This document shows positions 17,773 to 28,576 of a stretch of 64,000 bases of DNA, piece after piece (within the stretch, counting starts at the first letter, position 1; each line of letters opens with the position of its first letter). The position numbers and the translations under genes are program-made. Below the pieces are notes generated by a model. That model ran no database searches, had not been told where the DNA came from, and worked only from the letters and a program-made list of their open reading frames with translations. Origin of the DNA: an uncultured Collinsella sp. GTDB taxonomy: Bacteria; Actinomycetota; Coriobacteriia; Coriobacteriales; Coriobacteriaceae. The stretch spans positions 1 to 64,000 of the forward strand of contig CAKUGR010000004.1 of the NCBI GenBank assembly GCA_934654775.1, written 5' to 3'.

Positions 17773-20700
17773 CTAGTGATTGATACCGTTGAGATTCACC
17801 CTCGTGAGCGTATATGTCACATAGTCAGGCGATTGAGGCGTTGCGCTCTCCGTTCCATTCGTCACCAGGCTCGCCGTCATCACCAGACGATAATTCGCGT
17901 AGAACTGTCTGCTCTGTTCGACCTGCGTGTTGACCCTAACGGTAAAGGGCAGGTTAAACGTAGTGTCACCGTTCTGCGTATGGAACTTACCATTCTCCTT
18001 CGAGTCAGTGAAGGTAATCGTAGCGCCCGCAGCGTTAACCGTGGCGAGCTTACTCTCTGTCACTGTCACGTAGTCGGAAATGTCACCCGTCACGTCCACA
18101 TACGAGCCATTGATGTCGTTGCGGCGCTGCAGCTTAAGCGTGTATACAACGGAATCGGCGCTCGCAACTGCCTCGGCGGCGTTGTTGAGTCCGCCCAGCT
18201 CGTAGGTGGCGCCCAGGCCAATCGTGCCGTCCGCAATCGGGCGCAGATCATCCACATTGATACCGAGCTGCGACTTATCCGGTGCCGAAAGCGTAATGGT
18301 CGCATCGCCCTTATCCATGCGATAGTAGCCGACTTTGCCAGGCGTCGTCTCCGTCATGCTCGAGGTGGCAAGGCCAGACTTGCGCGTCGAAAGCTTTGCT
18401 ATGTAGGACATCTTTGTGCAGGCATCCTCGCCCTGCTGCTTGGACAGAACGATAACGTCACTACAGCCATCGGGCGTAAGGCGAATCTCTTCTACCACTG
18501 TACGCACAGTAAAGGACCCGCTCTTTGCGAGCGCGCGGATTCCAGCGAGATCATGATCGAGTGTGAGCTCTAGCGAGCCATCGCCCGTGTCCGCCACGGT
18601 CTGCGTATATGCAGGCGTCGAAGCATCGCAAGTCGTCCAGCTGCCATTATTCCACGTGTAGTTCTGATCACCGATGGCGACGTAGAACTTAGCAATCGCC
18701 GAAGTACCACTCGGAAAACTGCTCACTCCCGTCAGGGCATTTTTGGCGTCATACTTGCATAACGACGTATCAAGCCGATAGAACAGAGAGTCCACATTAG
18801 CATAAGCCTGGCTCGCGCTAAACGTAATCGTATCGGTAACGTCAAGAGCAAGAACGTAGGCAGCGCCGTCTCCTGACTGCGAGACCTGGGTGCGCGTTTC
18901 CGACTTATTGTCGACTACCCGCTGCCCGTAGTTGGACAGGATGCTGTATGTCGATGCCGTATTGTTTTGAATGTCGGTCTCCTTGCCGCCGTTGGGACGC
19001 AAAACTCGATGCAGGTTCACGGACACACGGTCACCCGAGGAGCCCGAGCTGATGGATGTGCCAGTGTAGCCGTTGATGCTTCCTGTTCCATCGACAGGTT
19101 CGGGCACGTTGACAACCAGGTAAACGCTCTCCGACGAGCGCTGCTCCTTGCCGCCATTCTTTGGCACCGTCAACGTGTAGTGATCAGTACCGCTACCACT
19201 CGCGACCTTAAATAGCTTCCACTCGCCGTCGAGCTTCGCCTTCGCGGTCGCATCCTTCTCGTTATCGCACACGACCCATGCGCCGTCATTGTCCTGTTTG
19301 GCCGAAACGCTCAAAATCTCGCTCAGCCATCGCTCCTGATATGGATTACCCGCAGAATCTTTAAAGCCGGCGTCTCCGCTCAGCGGAACGCTCGTTGCGC
19401 CGCCCTCGCCTACCTCATAGTGATACTCCTTACTGCCAGCTTTTCCGTCAACGTTCGCATCGACGAGCGTGAGCTGGGTGCCTTGGGGCAGCTCGCCCTT
19501 GGAGCCTTCGAAGTTGATGCTCTTGCCGAGCCCCTTCATAGAGCCGCCGGCAGCCATATAGCTGTCCCAGCCAAAGTCGACTTCCGTCCCTTTGGCAGAG
19601 TTGTATGTCCAAGTAAGCAGGCCCGTCATCGGCTCGCCAAAGCTCGTAAGTACATGCGCGTCGGCCCCGAGCTTGGCGTAATTGCTCTCCTTAAAGTTGG
19701 TGCCATAGTCATACGTTGCGGTGAAATCGATCTCGAGCTTGCGCTTAACGATGATAGGCACCTGAACGTTGTAGCTCTGGCCCGCCTCGGAAAAGGTAAC
19801 GGTCAGGAGCGTAAAGCGACCCTTGCCGTTGTCCCAGTCGGAGCTTGGGCTAAACGACATATTGTTCTTGCCGTTGTTCACCACACGAAGCGTAGGGTTT
19901 TTCGATGCCTCTTCGTCCCTAACGAAAACACCGTTCTTGAGCTGGAACACCTCCGCCTTGGCCGTTACGTGCGCTTTGGTGGCATCTGTGCCGTTCAGCC
20001 TACAAGCATCGGAGAAGCCTCCGTTGGTGATGATGTTTAAATAGCTCGTGACGGTCGTGCTATCGGTGCCCGAGATAACCAAAACGGGGAAGTTCGTTGT
20101 GGCCTGGTTGTCCTTTTCGTTATTCTCATAGAACGTGCTCTTCACAGATTCGGCGTCATAGCTCGACGCATTCTGATAGGTGCCGCTCTTGTCATCGATG
20201 CCACCAATGTTGGTGTAGGTATAACGGCTGGGGACGCTGGCGGCTTCCGGATTCTTGATGTCCGCAGCAAGACCAACGTTCATGCCATCGCCGAACAGAT
20301 AGCAATCAGTTGTGTCGGCATCGGAAGCACGCACAGCAAGACCGTCCTTCGGACTCGTTGTCACGTAGGGCGAGACAGCAGTTGTTGTCCCACCATTGCA
20401 ACCGTAAAGCGTCTTTCCGTTTGGAGATTCGGGCAGCGTGTTGCCGTAAGCGCCAAACGCGACATACGACTTCTTATTAACCTCGCCGATCTTGTTGCTA
20501 TCGCTCGCGCGGATTAGCGCAGGCATAGTCGCGTTCGTTTGACCCTCAGCGAGCTTTACGGATACGCCGGCAGCATACAGCTCGTAGCCGCCAAGATTGT
20601 TCGTAGCGACATTGCCGAGCAGAATGCCTTGTTGGTCTTTGTTATTGAACGTATTGCTATCGAGCAGCACGTTAGCGAGATGGAATTTGCCCTTGCCCTC

Positions 20701-23700
20701 TCCCGAAATGCCGCCAGAATTGGCCTGCTGGAATGTGTTGGAGGCAATCTTAATATTTGAAGCGGAAACATCAATGCTATTTAGGTATCGACCCGTCAAT
20801 CCTCCGGAATACTGCCCGTCAAACACAAGGTCTTCGACCGTTATATTGTCATAGACCACGCCTTGAGTGCTCCAAAAGTAGCCTAATACGCCGCCCACAA
20901 CGCTATTCATCGAGAGCCGCAGGCCCTTAACCGTACAGTTATTAAACCAGTACTTGCAGTAGGTCCTACTATTAACGAAACCGATAACGCCGCCGGCATT
21001 GCACAGATTTCCCCTATTTGCCGATATATTTCCGATATAGCAGTCTTGATCGGAAGTGACCGAAAGATTACTAATCGAAATTATTCCGTAGTCGGCTCTT
21101 CCAATTAAACCACCTACGCCCATATAGCTTCCGGCGTTCGTGAAATCGGCTTTTACCGTCACGTTTGAAATTGTTACCGCATTTGTTGTTTCCAGCTCCT
21201 TGGAATCCATTTTCGCATTAACAGACACCGAATCTTTCGTATAACCGAAGGCACCACCGATATGTGCACCCGGCGACATGCCCGTTATAGTTGAATTTGA
21301 TGCAACCACGGACTTTTCAGGCCCTGTCGCCCAAATGCCGCACTTTGCCCCCTCGTCCATAGCTCCGACATAGCCACCAACGTTGAGGCTACCCCTCACA
21401 TCCATATTGGTGTAAGAGCAGTCGTACAGCTTGACCGGAGATGCCATTCTGGCCTTTTCGATTATCTCCGACGTCGCGGTGGTCGCCTTAGCCCTGCTGC
21501 AACATCCGGAACTGCCCAACAGGCCACCGACGTTTTTGGCGCCGGCAACCTTACAACCTTTCATGGTCACATTGCGGTAAATGCCAGAAACACCGCCATC
21601 ATTGTTTGCCGTCACGCCTGCCAGCAGGCCAACGCCGACGTTATCGCCGGCTTGCCCCGTACCGCTCGTGTCTTTAATAGTCAATTCAACATCGCAGTCT
21701 ACGAATTTTAGGTCCTTGACCATGCCATCGACGGTGCTGTCCGAAACATTGCTTGAGGTAAACGAAACCGTACTAAACAGAGCGCCAACGCCGGCAACCT
21801 TATAGTCGTCGTCCGCATACTCTGTGACCCCATACACCTTATTGTCTATTTTGCTGCCGACCTTAATCGTTGCGCCGTTGCCGTTGATGCATGCGACGAG
21901 CGGCACGATGCGATCGCGGTCGGCGCCGGAGGCCGAGGCGCATGCGTTTGAGTAGTAGCGTCCCGAAAGGCCCGTAAAGCCCGAGCCGTACTTGGTCATA
22001 TCATACGTTTCGGTTTTGTTGGTCGCAAACTGCAGGTCCATGCCAGACACCTGGGCTGCACAGATATAGCCCGTCTGCCACGTTGCGTATTTCTTTACCA
22101 GATAAGGGGAGTTAACGCCAGAGCCATCGCCCGTGTAATCGAGCGCACTGCCCTTCTCCTGGATGCCGGGGCTCTTTATATCGTCATTTACCGCAACGGA
22201 AAAGTCATCACTGGCGCTTTCCGGCTTTCCGACACTTGCATAGCTCGCGTTGCGAACCTTGCCATATTGTTGGTTGCCAAATTTATATGTTCCACTTTCG
22301 TTGTTGCCGCCCAAATAGGCGCGCGAGCCGGCAGGAGTGCCGTATGAGCCCACCGATATTGACGCGTTCGCCGAGCCGCCAGCCGCGCCACTGCTAATGA
22401 TGGCCGAAAGCACCAGCAAGCCCTGCTCATCATTGACCGTTGTCGTCACCGCGGCCTTGTTGTTGCCCTTATTCCGATATCGTCCATTGATGTCACCAGT
22501 CGTGATGCAGCCCGTAACCTCGGTATTGAGCTGATTAATCTTGTAGTTAGCATCGCCGTTGTCGACAAAACAGCCCTCGCTAAACGCATAGCCGTCAATC
22601 ACGCGACCAACGTAGGGGTTGTCGTAAAGATCGAAGTTGCCCTTTCCCAGACCACGAGACTTGTCGCTGGTTCCAGCCCGCCAAGAAGAGTTTTCGTTTT
22701 CGTCCATATTGCGGAAAATCACGCCGCCGCCCGCAATGGCACCAACGTAACCGCCGATAGGAACAAGGTGTGCACCGCCCTTATCGCCCTTCGCGCCAGC
22801 AACGACAAAGTGGTCCGAACTCACCGTTACGCCGTCGATAATGTTGTCGCCGCCCATGATGCAGCCGATTACGCCGCCAAAGAATGCCCCTGGCACGCCA
22901 TCGGAATTCTTTGAGGCATAGGTAATCGAAGCCGTAGCGTCGGAATACGTAATGTTGAGGTTTCGCACCACGCTGCCGTAGCTGTAAGGAATAAGGCCGC
23001 GCAATGAGCCTGTGTCATTTTTAATTACGATCGTCGCAGCCGTGCCACTCACATCGCCAACGATAACGCCGCGGAACGGATATGCTGCGGTGCCAAATCC
23101 GGCAAATGCCGAGCCATCGAGCTCAATTGTGTTATTCGTATTCGGCTTTGGCTCAATGCTGTAATACGCACTTTGCAGATACCGACGCATCGTATCGTCG
23201 GAAAGCACATCATTGGGATCGGTCGAATTACCGGTCTTCTTCTCCCACTTCTTTGTAGCGCCATTCGTCTGTTTATAGACATAGGTAACTTCATTGTCAC
23301 GGTTACCACCGCTTCGACGCTGGCAAAGCGTCGATTGCTCCTTTGCGATAGTCACTTCCCAGCCGTCGAGGGCAGTGCCATTATTAATGTAGTTCGCCGC
23401 CGCATTGAACTCCGATGCCGAAGTAATCGCGTACGGGTCGCCATAGGTACCGCAACCCGTCGTAAAGTTAGGAATACGCTGGTTGACCTTGATTTCGTGG
23501 TATTGAACGCCGTTCTCGTTGGCGTTTCCCTTAGCTACATAAGGAAGATAGTCGCTAAACCAAGGTCTCTCAGCATCCGTTAGGTTGTCCTTAACCTTCA
23601 CGAAGCCTGCAGCAGAACCATACGTCCCCTCATCGTAATACCAAAGCTGACTGCCAGAGTACTCGCCACCCGTCGAGTCAATCTCTTTGCCGAAAGTGAC

Positions 23701-26700
23701 CATGCTGTTGTCCTGGTCACCCTTCAAGAAGGTATACACTGCAGAGCCTGTCTTGCCCTCGCCGTAGCCAAAGCTTTCGAGCAAGCTCGCACGAGCGAAG
23801 ATAGACTGGCCCGTGGCGCTCGGCACGCTAATCCGGTTGAACGTCGCCGTCACCTGATCGGCGTTTTTTCCCACGCCGAGCCTACCGAAGAGCGAGGTTG
23901 CCGCCGTGGTCCCATTCGTGTACCCACGGGCTAAAATGTTCTTAGCGCTCAGGTTCACGCATGTCTGCATCTCGTTGATGAGTAGAGGCGCGTAACTGGT
24001 ATTGCCGTTCACGCCGTCAACCGTCAAGCCATCGAGTGTCAGATCATCTATCTCAATCTGTGCCACATTGGTCTTATTGATGGGCCCATAGATATAGCGG
24101 CACACAAGCGCGCCAGACGAACTTCCCGAATCGCTCACGACAGAGCCCACGGTGCCTGCAAGGGTGACGTTTTTAACCTTGAGGTTGCCTGCATGAGTTC
24201 GGATGAGGGCACAGTGCATATTTTCGTGCTGCGTGGCCTCGCTGTTCTTTTTGTTGTCTTTTTGCTCGGCTTTAATATCGGAATAATGGAAGGTAATGGT
24301 TGCGTTATTCACCGTTACCGTGGAACCACTTACGGGATTGGTGGGATAGAAGCTATATCCATTTAAATCGATAGCCACACCCGTGCCATTGCCCGTGCCA
24401 ATATTGTTTCCTTTGAAAATCTCCTGGTTTCCCGGAATGATATAGCCCCGAATCGCGCTGGGAGCATACAGATACGCACACCAAAGCAACAAGTACTCTG
24501 GGGAGTCCATCCAACTGCTTGCGCTACTATTTTGGGGCTTGTTGCCTACCTTCTCATACGCTTTGTCAAGGTTGTAGTAATACCTCGTCCAGGCGTTGGT
24601 GTTGTGGCTCTTGCCGAAATCAGATCGATTGTGATAACTGTTGTCGCTTCCCGGGTTTCCGCTCATGTCGAGCTTGCCCTCATTGATGCCATCTTTGGTA
24701 TGCAGCGAAACGACGGCGTTCCATTCACCGTCAATAAGCTTGCTACCGGTTCTCGCGCCATAGGATGGTCTCGTACTATTACCGACCCACTCATCAAACG
24801 AAGTATCACTGCTGTTGCTTTTTATCGCCGTGTTGCTGATTTTCACGCCATTGCCCGCAGTAGCGCCACTAACCTTGTATGCGGTATCCCAACTTGCCCT
24901 GTTCTCTAGATACAGGCCGCTATAGGTTTCCACTCCATAGGTTGAAGAATTCTCGGTCCTGCTGCCTCGGCCGACGAGTAGGCCGAGCACCGTTGCCTTG
25001 TCGGCATTAATGGTTGCGTCCGAAAGATCAATGGCGTAGTCGTTGATAGTCCAATGACCACTGGCAGCATACACAAGTCCGCCAACCTCGGTTGAGCTAT
25101 TTGCGGTCACGGTCGTGTTGTTGGAAGTTTCGAGGGCATAGGTGCTGTCGCTGGTGTTCGCAGTATCGCTGCCAATGGTGACGATGGCGTTGCCCCAGCT
25201 GTAGCCCAGAAGGCCTCCGGCGCCATTGCGCTTGTCGCCGTTCTTGCCGACGACCATATTGAAGGAGTCGTACGCAAGCCCTGTAATGTCTACGTTCTTG
25301 ACAGCTGAACTGACTATCTTTTGATCTTTATAGGTACTCTGAGCGATACAGCCGATAAGACCGCCAACCTGGGCGATCTTGCCATTGGTACAGTCTCCAG
25401 TATTGATTGAGCCGCTGGCTTCGAGGCTGGCCACATTGAATGTCGATTCCACGTCGCTCACATAGCCAATGGCGCCACCAATGCGGGTATTGCCATTGAG
25501 TGCATTGCCTGTAGCGATCGTCGCCTTGGCTTTAGTGCTGTCGATGAAATTAACAGTTGCAACCGCCGAGACGCTACCCGCAATACCACCGATGTTCGCA
25601 TCGCTACCGAATGTATCGTCGCACTTGATGTTTGTCTCGCACGTTACGCCAGACAACGCCAACCCGTTGCCTGCGGTGCTCGTAATTGACGCCGCAAGCG
25701 AACCGGCATCAACGCTTAGGCCGTTATCGAATTTCATGAAGCCATCGATGGTGAGGCTGCTCACCTTCGCGGCGCCGCCAATGGCGTTGAACAAGCCCAG
25801 GCGACCGTGGCGGTAGATTTTGCCGTTGCCATCGCTCGTATCGCTAGCGCCGAGCGCCTTCCCGTCGCGCATACCATACGGCTCACCGATGGCAAGGGTC
25901 ACCTTGTGATTATTGCCGTTGAACGTTCCCGAAAACGATACGCCGTTGTTCAGGCTGTCAAGGCCAAGACCCCCAATGCCCGTGCCCGACAAATCAACAT
26001 CGCAGTTCAGGTTGATTATCGTTTGGCTTCCAAGAAGGTCAGCCATGTTTGTGGTCGGGCCAAACACGCCGTTATACAAGCCGCCGGTCTGAATCGACAA
26101 TGCTAGGGCAACAAAATCCTGCGTGTCGTCAATGTCGAGCGTGTGGTCCTGGTTCCACTTGTCGCTGTTGGCACCATTTGTATAGCCAACCTGCCAGCTC
26201 CAGTCGGTCGACGAGGGGCCTTCAGGCTTATGGGTGGTATCGTTAAGTTGAATCAGATCGCTTTTTAGCTTCGAGCCATCGAGCCTTACGACTTCCCCAT
26301 AGCCCTTCGACGCATCTTGGGCTCCGCCAAGGTCATCAATCTTGGGTGCATCCTTGCACCGCCTGTAAATCCAGTAGTCTTTATTATTGGAATCTGCCGG
26401 CTTGTTGTCGCTGCCCGTGCCGCGAGCGAACACAAGCGACGGAGAATCTGAACGCACCATGGCAATTTGAGCGGTGGCATCCCCCTCGCTGAAATGCATG
26501 TTGGAAAAATCAGTTACGCCCCCAAGGCATATCGTGGCCGTCCAGCACTCTGCGGCAATGCCAGCGCCCTTGGCTATGCTGTCCGCAGTGCTCACGGTAA
26601 TCCCGTTGACATCCGCGACGCTTTTTTTGTCGATGCAGCCAACCGCTCCACCAAAGCCGTTGCTCGTTGAAGCGACCTGGGTGCAATTGACCGTGGCATT

Positions 26701-28536
26701 ATTAATTTCAAGCGCGGCGGGCGCAGCGGACACAGCGGACGTGCCGAGCCATCCAACAATGCCGCCAGCAAAATACGGGCTCCGAGCAAGCGAAAATTCG
26801 GTCGTCACGCCTTCAACTCTCAAAAGGCTTAGAGAGCTCTTTTCGTCGGTCGAATTCGCGGCGCCACTCACAAAGCCAATAAGACCACCGAAAGCAGCGT
26901 TGCTAGCATCGTCCCCGAACGTACTCTTGAACGAGCCGCCCTTGAATGAAACGGAAACGTTTGAATTGTCCAATGCCAACACGCCGAAAACAGGGCCGGC
27001 ACCGTCAACCGCGTCCTTAACATGCGTTGCGCCCGCGAGCGTAACGCCGTTGCCCGTATCGATTTGGTTATTGCCAGTGAACTCAAACGACTGCGCAAGG
27101 CTGACCTTGCCTATGAAGCCGCCGGAGATTTTGCTGTTTGAATCGCCAACATGCTCAGGACACGTCACCTTTGCGCCCTCGGATTGCGAAAGGCTTAGGT
27201 TAGTCGCTTGCCCGATGAAACCGCCGCTGGCAGTGGTGCCTTTGACGGCAAGCGTCTGCAGGTCGAGGGCTTTCGTCACGTTGACCGCAGCGCCCGCGCT
27301 CGAACCGGCAAGTCCTGCAATGCCACCGGCGGAACCGCTTTCAGACTGAACGGTGGCAGCGGGGACGTTGATCCGGGCGTCGACGCTCAGAACCGCGCCG
27401 TCCTCGACTTCACCTACGAGTAGACCAGCGTTACCGGATTTCGTCTTGATGATACCGTCCGTGGCAAGGTTGTCGGGAAACGCAACAGACTCCACAGTGA
27501 AGGTTCCGCTCTTGACCGTATTCGCCAGAAGGCCCACGTTGCCATCCGCGTTTACATTGAGACTCTTGCGGTCACGGGTGAGGCTATAGGTAACGTTCGC
27601 AGTAAGATCGCCCGTCGTCTCACCAAGCAGGGGCGCCGTCAACGCAGGGGTTGCGCTAGGGATCGTCCCGTTGGTACCCGATGGATTCGAGATATTGACT
27701 GTCGCGTTGAGTTTCTTGCCCTCACCGATGATTTTCGAAGCAATCATCGGCGCGCTATAGGTAGTCGCACCCACCCACTTTATCTTGACCGTATTGTTTT
27801 GATTAGTCAGCCTTAGGTTATTAAAAACCGTGCGATCCGCCGTAAGCTCAACGGAACCATCCCCGCTTTTTGTACTGGAGATGCTGCCTTCAAACGGAAT
27901 AGTATTGCTGCCGAGACCTTGAAAAGACATGTCATTTTTGGCCGTTAGGGTAAGGTCAGCATCGCCCGTGAGGTTGATTTTGATTTGCGCGTCTTGGTAA
28001 AACCCTGCATTAGCATTCGACAGGACAGCAAGCGCCGGCGACAACGTCACATCAAAGCTTTCAATTCCACTGTTATCGCTTTTGAGCACGATATTTTCCG
28101 CGCCGTTAGCCGTGAGCAATTTAACAAGATCGTCCAAATTGGTAATCGTCGCATCCGCTTGGGCCGCAGTTTCATCCGACGCCGTAGTGTCGGCATCCTG
28201 ATCAGCATCGTCGCCAGTAGCACCAGCAGTGTCGTCGTTTTCTGTCTGGTCCCCCGCGGAATCGGAGCCCGCGGTGCCATCAGAGGTATCATCCTTCGCG
28301 GCGTCATTCTTTGCACTATCGTCTGCAGCATCGGTATCGCTCGCCCCAGACCCGGTCGCAGCATCGCTCTTGGTCTCGCCGCTCTCGGCAGCATCCGATG
28401 CCTCCGCGGCCGCGGCGACAATCTCGCTCGAGATGTTCTGCCAGCCTGCCGCCACAGCGGCCACCGTGGGCGAGCACGCCTGAAGCACCATGATCACCGT
28501 CATGAACTCTGCGAGTATGCGCTTTGCCGTTCTCAT
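17773..28536 (-). CDS. Giant secreted repeat protein, probable adhesin (3587 aa)
   Basis: Signal peptide at 1-30 (MTVIMVLQACSPTVAAVAA), then an acidic Asp/Ala/Ser/Thr-rich stretch to about 125. Most of the rest consists of repeated glycine-rich turns of the type GG-x-[IVL]-G (GGFIGK, GGLIGF, GGIVGW, GGVIGC, GGLLGY), which recalls GLUG-motif proteins and suggests a long beta-helical or beta-solenoid rod. The last ~700 residues lack these turns and look like Ig-like modules. No LPxTG/LAxTG motif, no C-terminal membrane segment and no recognisable cell-wall repeat end the protein, so its anchoring is unclear. Base composition is visibly less GC-rich than neighbours. Last gene of a four-gene operon with three membrane proteins. 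Adhesion is inferred. Confidence 0.8.
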   Translation of the reverse strand: MRTAKRILAEFMTVIMVLQACSPTVAAVAAGWQNISSEIVAAAAEASDAAESGETKSDAATGSGASDTDAADDSAKNDAAKDDTSDGTAGSDSAGDQTENDDTAGATGDDADQDADTTASDETAAQADATITNLDDLVKLLTANGAENIVLKSDNSGIESFDVTLSPALAVLSNANAGFYQDAQIKINLTGDADLTLTAKNDMSFQGLGSNTIPFEGSISSTKSGDGSVELTADRTVFNNLRLTNQNNTVKIKWVGATTYSAPMIASKIIGEGKKLNATVNISNPSGTNGTIPSATPALTAPLLGETTGDLTANVTYSLTRDRKSLNVNADGNVGLLANTVKSGTFTVESVAFPDNLATDGIIKTKSGNAGLLVGEVEDGAVLSVDARINVPAATVQSESGSAGGIAGLAGSSAGAAVNVTKALDLQTLAVKGTTASGGFIGQATNLSLSQSEGAKVTCPEHVGDSNSKISGGFIGKVSLAQSFEFTGNNQIDTGNGVTLAGATHVKDAVDGAGPVFGVLALDNSNVSVSFKGGSFKSTFGDDASNAAFGGLIGFVSGAANSTDEKSSLSLLRVEGVTTEFSLARSPYFAGGIVGWLGTSAVSAAPAALEINNATVNCTQVASTSNGFGGAVGCIDKKSVADVNGITVSTADSIAKGAGIAAECWTATICLGGVTDFSNMHFSEGDATAQIAMVRSDSPSLVFARGTGSDNKPADSNNKDYWIYRRCKDAPKIDDLGGAQDASKGYGEVVRLDGSKLKSDLIQLNDTTHKPEGPSSTDWSWQVGYTNGANSDKWNQDHTLDIDDTQDFVALALSIQTGGLYNGVFGPTTNMADLLGSQTIINLNCDVDLSGTGIGGLGLDSLNNGVSFSGTFNGNNHKVTLAIGEPYGMRDGKALGASDTSDGNGKIYRHGRLGLFNAIGGAAKVSSLTIDGFMKFDNGLSVDAGSLAASITSTAGNGLALSGVTCETNIKCDDTFGSDANIGGIAGSVSAVATVNFIDSTKAKATIATGNALNGNTRIGGAIGYVSDVESTFNVASLEASGSINTGDCTNGKIAQVGGLIGCIAQSTYKDQKIVSSAVKNVDITGLAYDSFNMVVGKNGDKRNGAGGLLGYSWGNAIVTIGSDTANTSDSTYALETSNNTTVTANSSTEVGGLVYAASGHWTINDYAIDLSDATINADKATVLGLLVGRGSRTENSSTYGVETYSGLYLENRASWDTAYKVSGATAGNGVKISNTAIKSNSSDTSFDEWVGNSTRPSYGARTGSKLIDGEWNAVVSLHTKDGINEGKLDMSGNPGSDNSYHNRSDFGKSHNTNAWTRYYYNLDKAYEKVGNKPQNSSASSWMDSPEYLLLWCAYLYAPSAIRGYIIPGNQEIFKGNNIGTGNGTGVAIDLNGYSFYPTNPVSGSTVTVNNATITFHYSDIKAEQKDNKKNSEATQHENMHCALIRTHAGNLKVKNVTLAGTVGSVVSDSGSSSGALVCRYIYGPINKTNVAQIEIDDLTLDGLTVDGVNGNTSYAPLLINEMQTCVNLSAKNILARGYTNGTTAATSLFGRLGVGKNADQVTATFNRISVPSATGQSIFARASLLESFGYGEGKTGSAVYTFLKGDQDNSMVTFGKEIDSTGGEYSGSQLWYYDEGTYGSAAGFVKVKDNLTDAERPWFSDYLPYVAKGNANENGVQYHEIKVNQRIPNFTTGCGTYGDPYAITSASEFNAAANYINNGTALDGWEVTIAKEQSTLCQRRSGGNRDNEVTYVYKQTNGATKKWEKKTGNSTDPNDVLSDDTMRRYLQSAYYSIEPKPNTNNTIELDGSAFAGFGTAAYPFRGVIVGDVSGTAATIVIKNDTGSLRGLIPYSYGSVVRNLNITYSDATASITYASKNSDGVPGAFFGGVIGCIMGGDNIIDGVTVSSDHFVVAGAKGDKGGAHLVPIGGYVGAIAGGGVIFRNMDENENSSWRAGTSDKSRGLGKGNFDLYDNPYVGRVIDGYAFSEGCFVDNGDANYKINQLNTEVTGCITTGDINGRYRNKGNNKAAVTTTVNDEQGLLVLSAIISSGAAGGSANASISVGSYGTPAGSRAYLGGNNESGTYKFGNQQYGKVRNASYASVGKPESASDDFSVAVNDDIKSPGIQEKGSALDYTGDGSGVNSPYLVKKYATWQTGYICAAQVSGMDLQFATNKTETYDMTKYGSGFTGLSGRYYSNACASASGADRDRIVPLVACINGNGATIKVGSKIDNKVYGVTEYADDDYKVAGVGALFSTVSFTSSNVSDSTVDGMVKDLKFVDCDVELTIKDTSGTGQAGDNVGVGLLAGVTANNDGGVSGIYRNVTMKGCKVAGAKNVGGLLGSSGCCSRAKATTATSEIIEKARMASPVKLYDCSYTNMDVRGSLNVGGYVGAMDEGAKCGIWATGPEKSVVASNSTITGMSPGAHIGGAFGYTKDSVSVNAKMDSKELETTNAVTISNVTVKADFTNAGSYMGVGGLIGRADYGIISISNLSVTSDQDCYIGNISANRGNLCNAGGVIGFVNSRTYCKYWFNNCTVKGLRLSMNSVVGGVLGYFWSTQGVVYDNITVEDLVFDGQYSGGLTGRYLNSIDVSASNIKIASNTFQQANSGGISGEGKGKFHLANVLLDSNTFNNKDQQGILLGNVATNNLGGYELYAAGVSVKLAEGQTNATMPALIRASDSNKIGEVNKKSYVAFGAYGNTLPESPNGKTLYGCNGGTTTAVSPYVTTSPKDGLAVRASDADTTDCYLFGDGMNVGLAADIKNPEAASVPSRYTYTNIGGIDDKSGTYQNASSYDAESVKSTFYENNEKDNQATTNFPVLVISGTDSTTVTSYLNIITNGGFSDACRLNGTDATKAHVTAKAEVFQLKNGVFVRDEEASKNPTLRVVNNGKNNMSFSPSSDWDNGKGRFTLLTVTFSEAGQSYNVQVPIIVKRKLEIDFTATYDYGTNFKESNYAKLGADAHVLTSFGEPMTGLLTWTYNSAKGTEVDFGWDSYMAAGGSMKGLGKSINFEGSKGELPQGTQLTLVDANVDGKAGSKEYHYEVGEGGATSVPLSGDAGFKDSAGNPYQERWLSEILSVSAKQDNDGAWVVCDNEKDATAKAKLDGEWKLFKVASGSGTDHYTLTVPKNGGKEQRSSESVYLVVNVPEPVDGTGSINGYTGTSISSGSSGDRVSVNLHRVLRPNGGKETDIQNNTASTYSILSNYGQRVVDNKSETRTQVSQSGDGAAYVLALDVTDTITFSASQAYANVDSLFYRLDTSLCKYDAKNALTGVSSFPSGTSAIAKFYVAIGDQNYTWNNGSWTTCDASTPAYTQTVADTGDGSLELTLDHDLAGIRALAKSGSFTVRTVVEEIRLTPDGCSDVIVLSKQQGEDACTKMSYIAKLSTRKSGLATSSMTETTPGKVGYYRMDKGDATITLSAPDKSQLGINVDDLRPIADGTIGLGATYELGGLNNAAEAVASADSVVYTLKLQRRNDINGSYVDVTGDISDYVTVTESKLATVNAAGATITFTDSKENGKFHTQNGDTTFNLPFTVRVNTQVEQSRQFYANYRLVMTASLVTNGTESATPQSPDYVTYTLTRVNLNGINH

Positions 28537-28576
28537 CTATTCCGTACCTCTTATCCTAAAAACTCTGGCGTCAGAG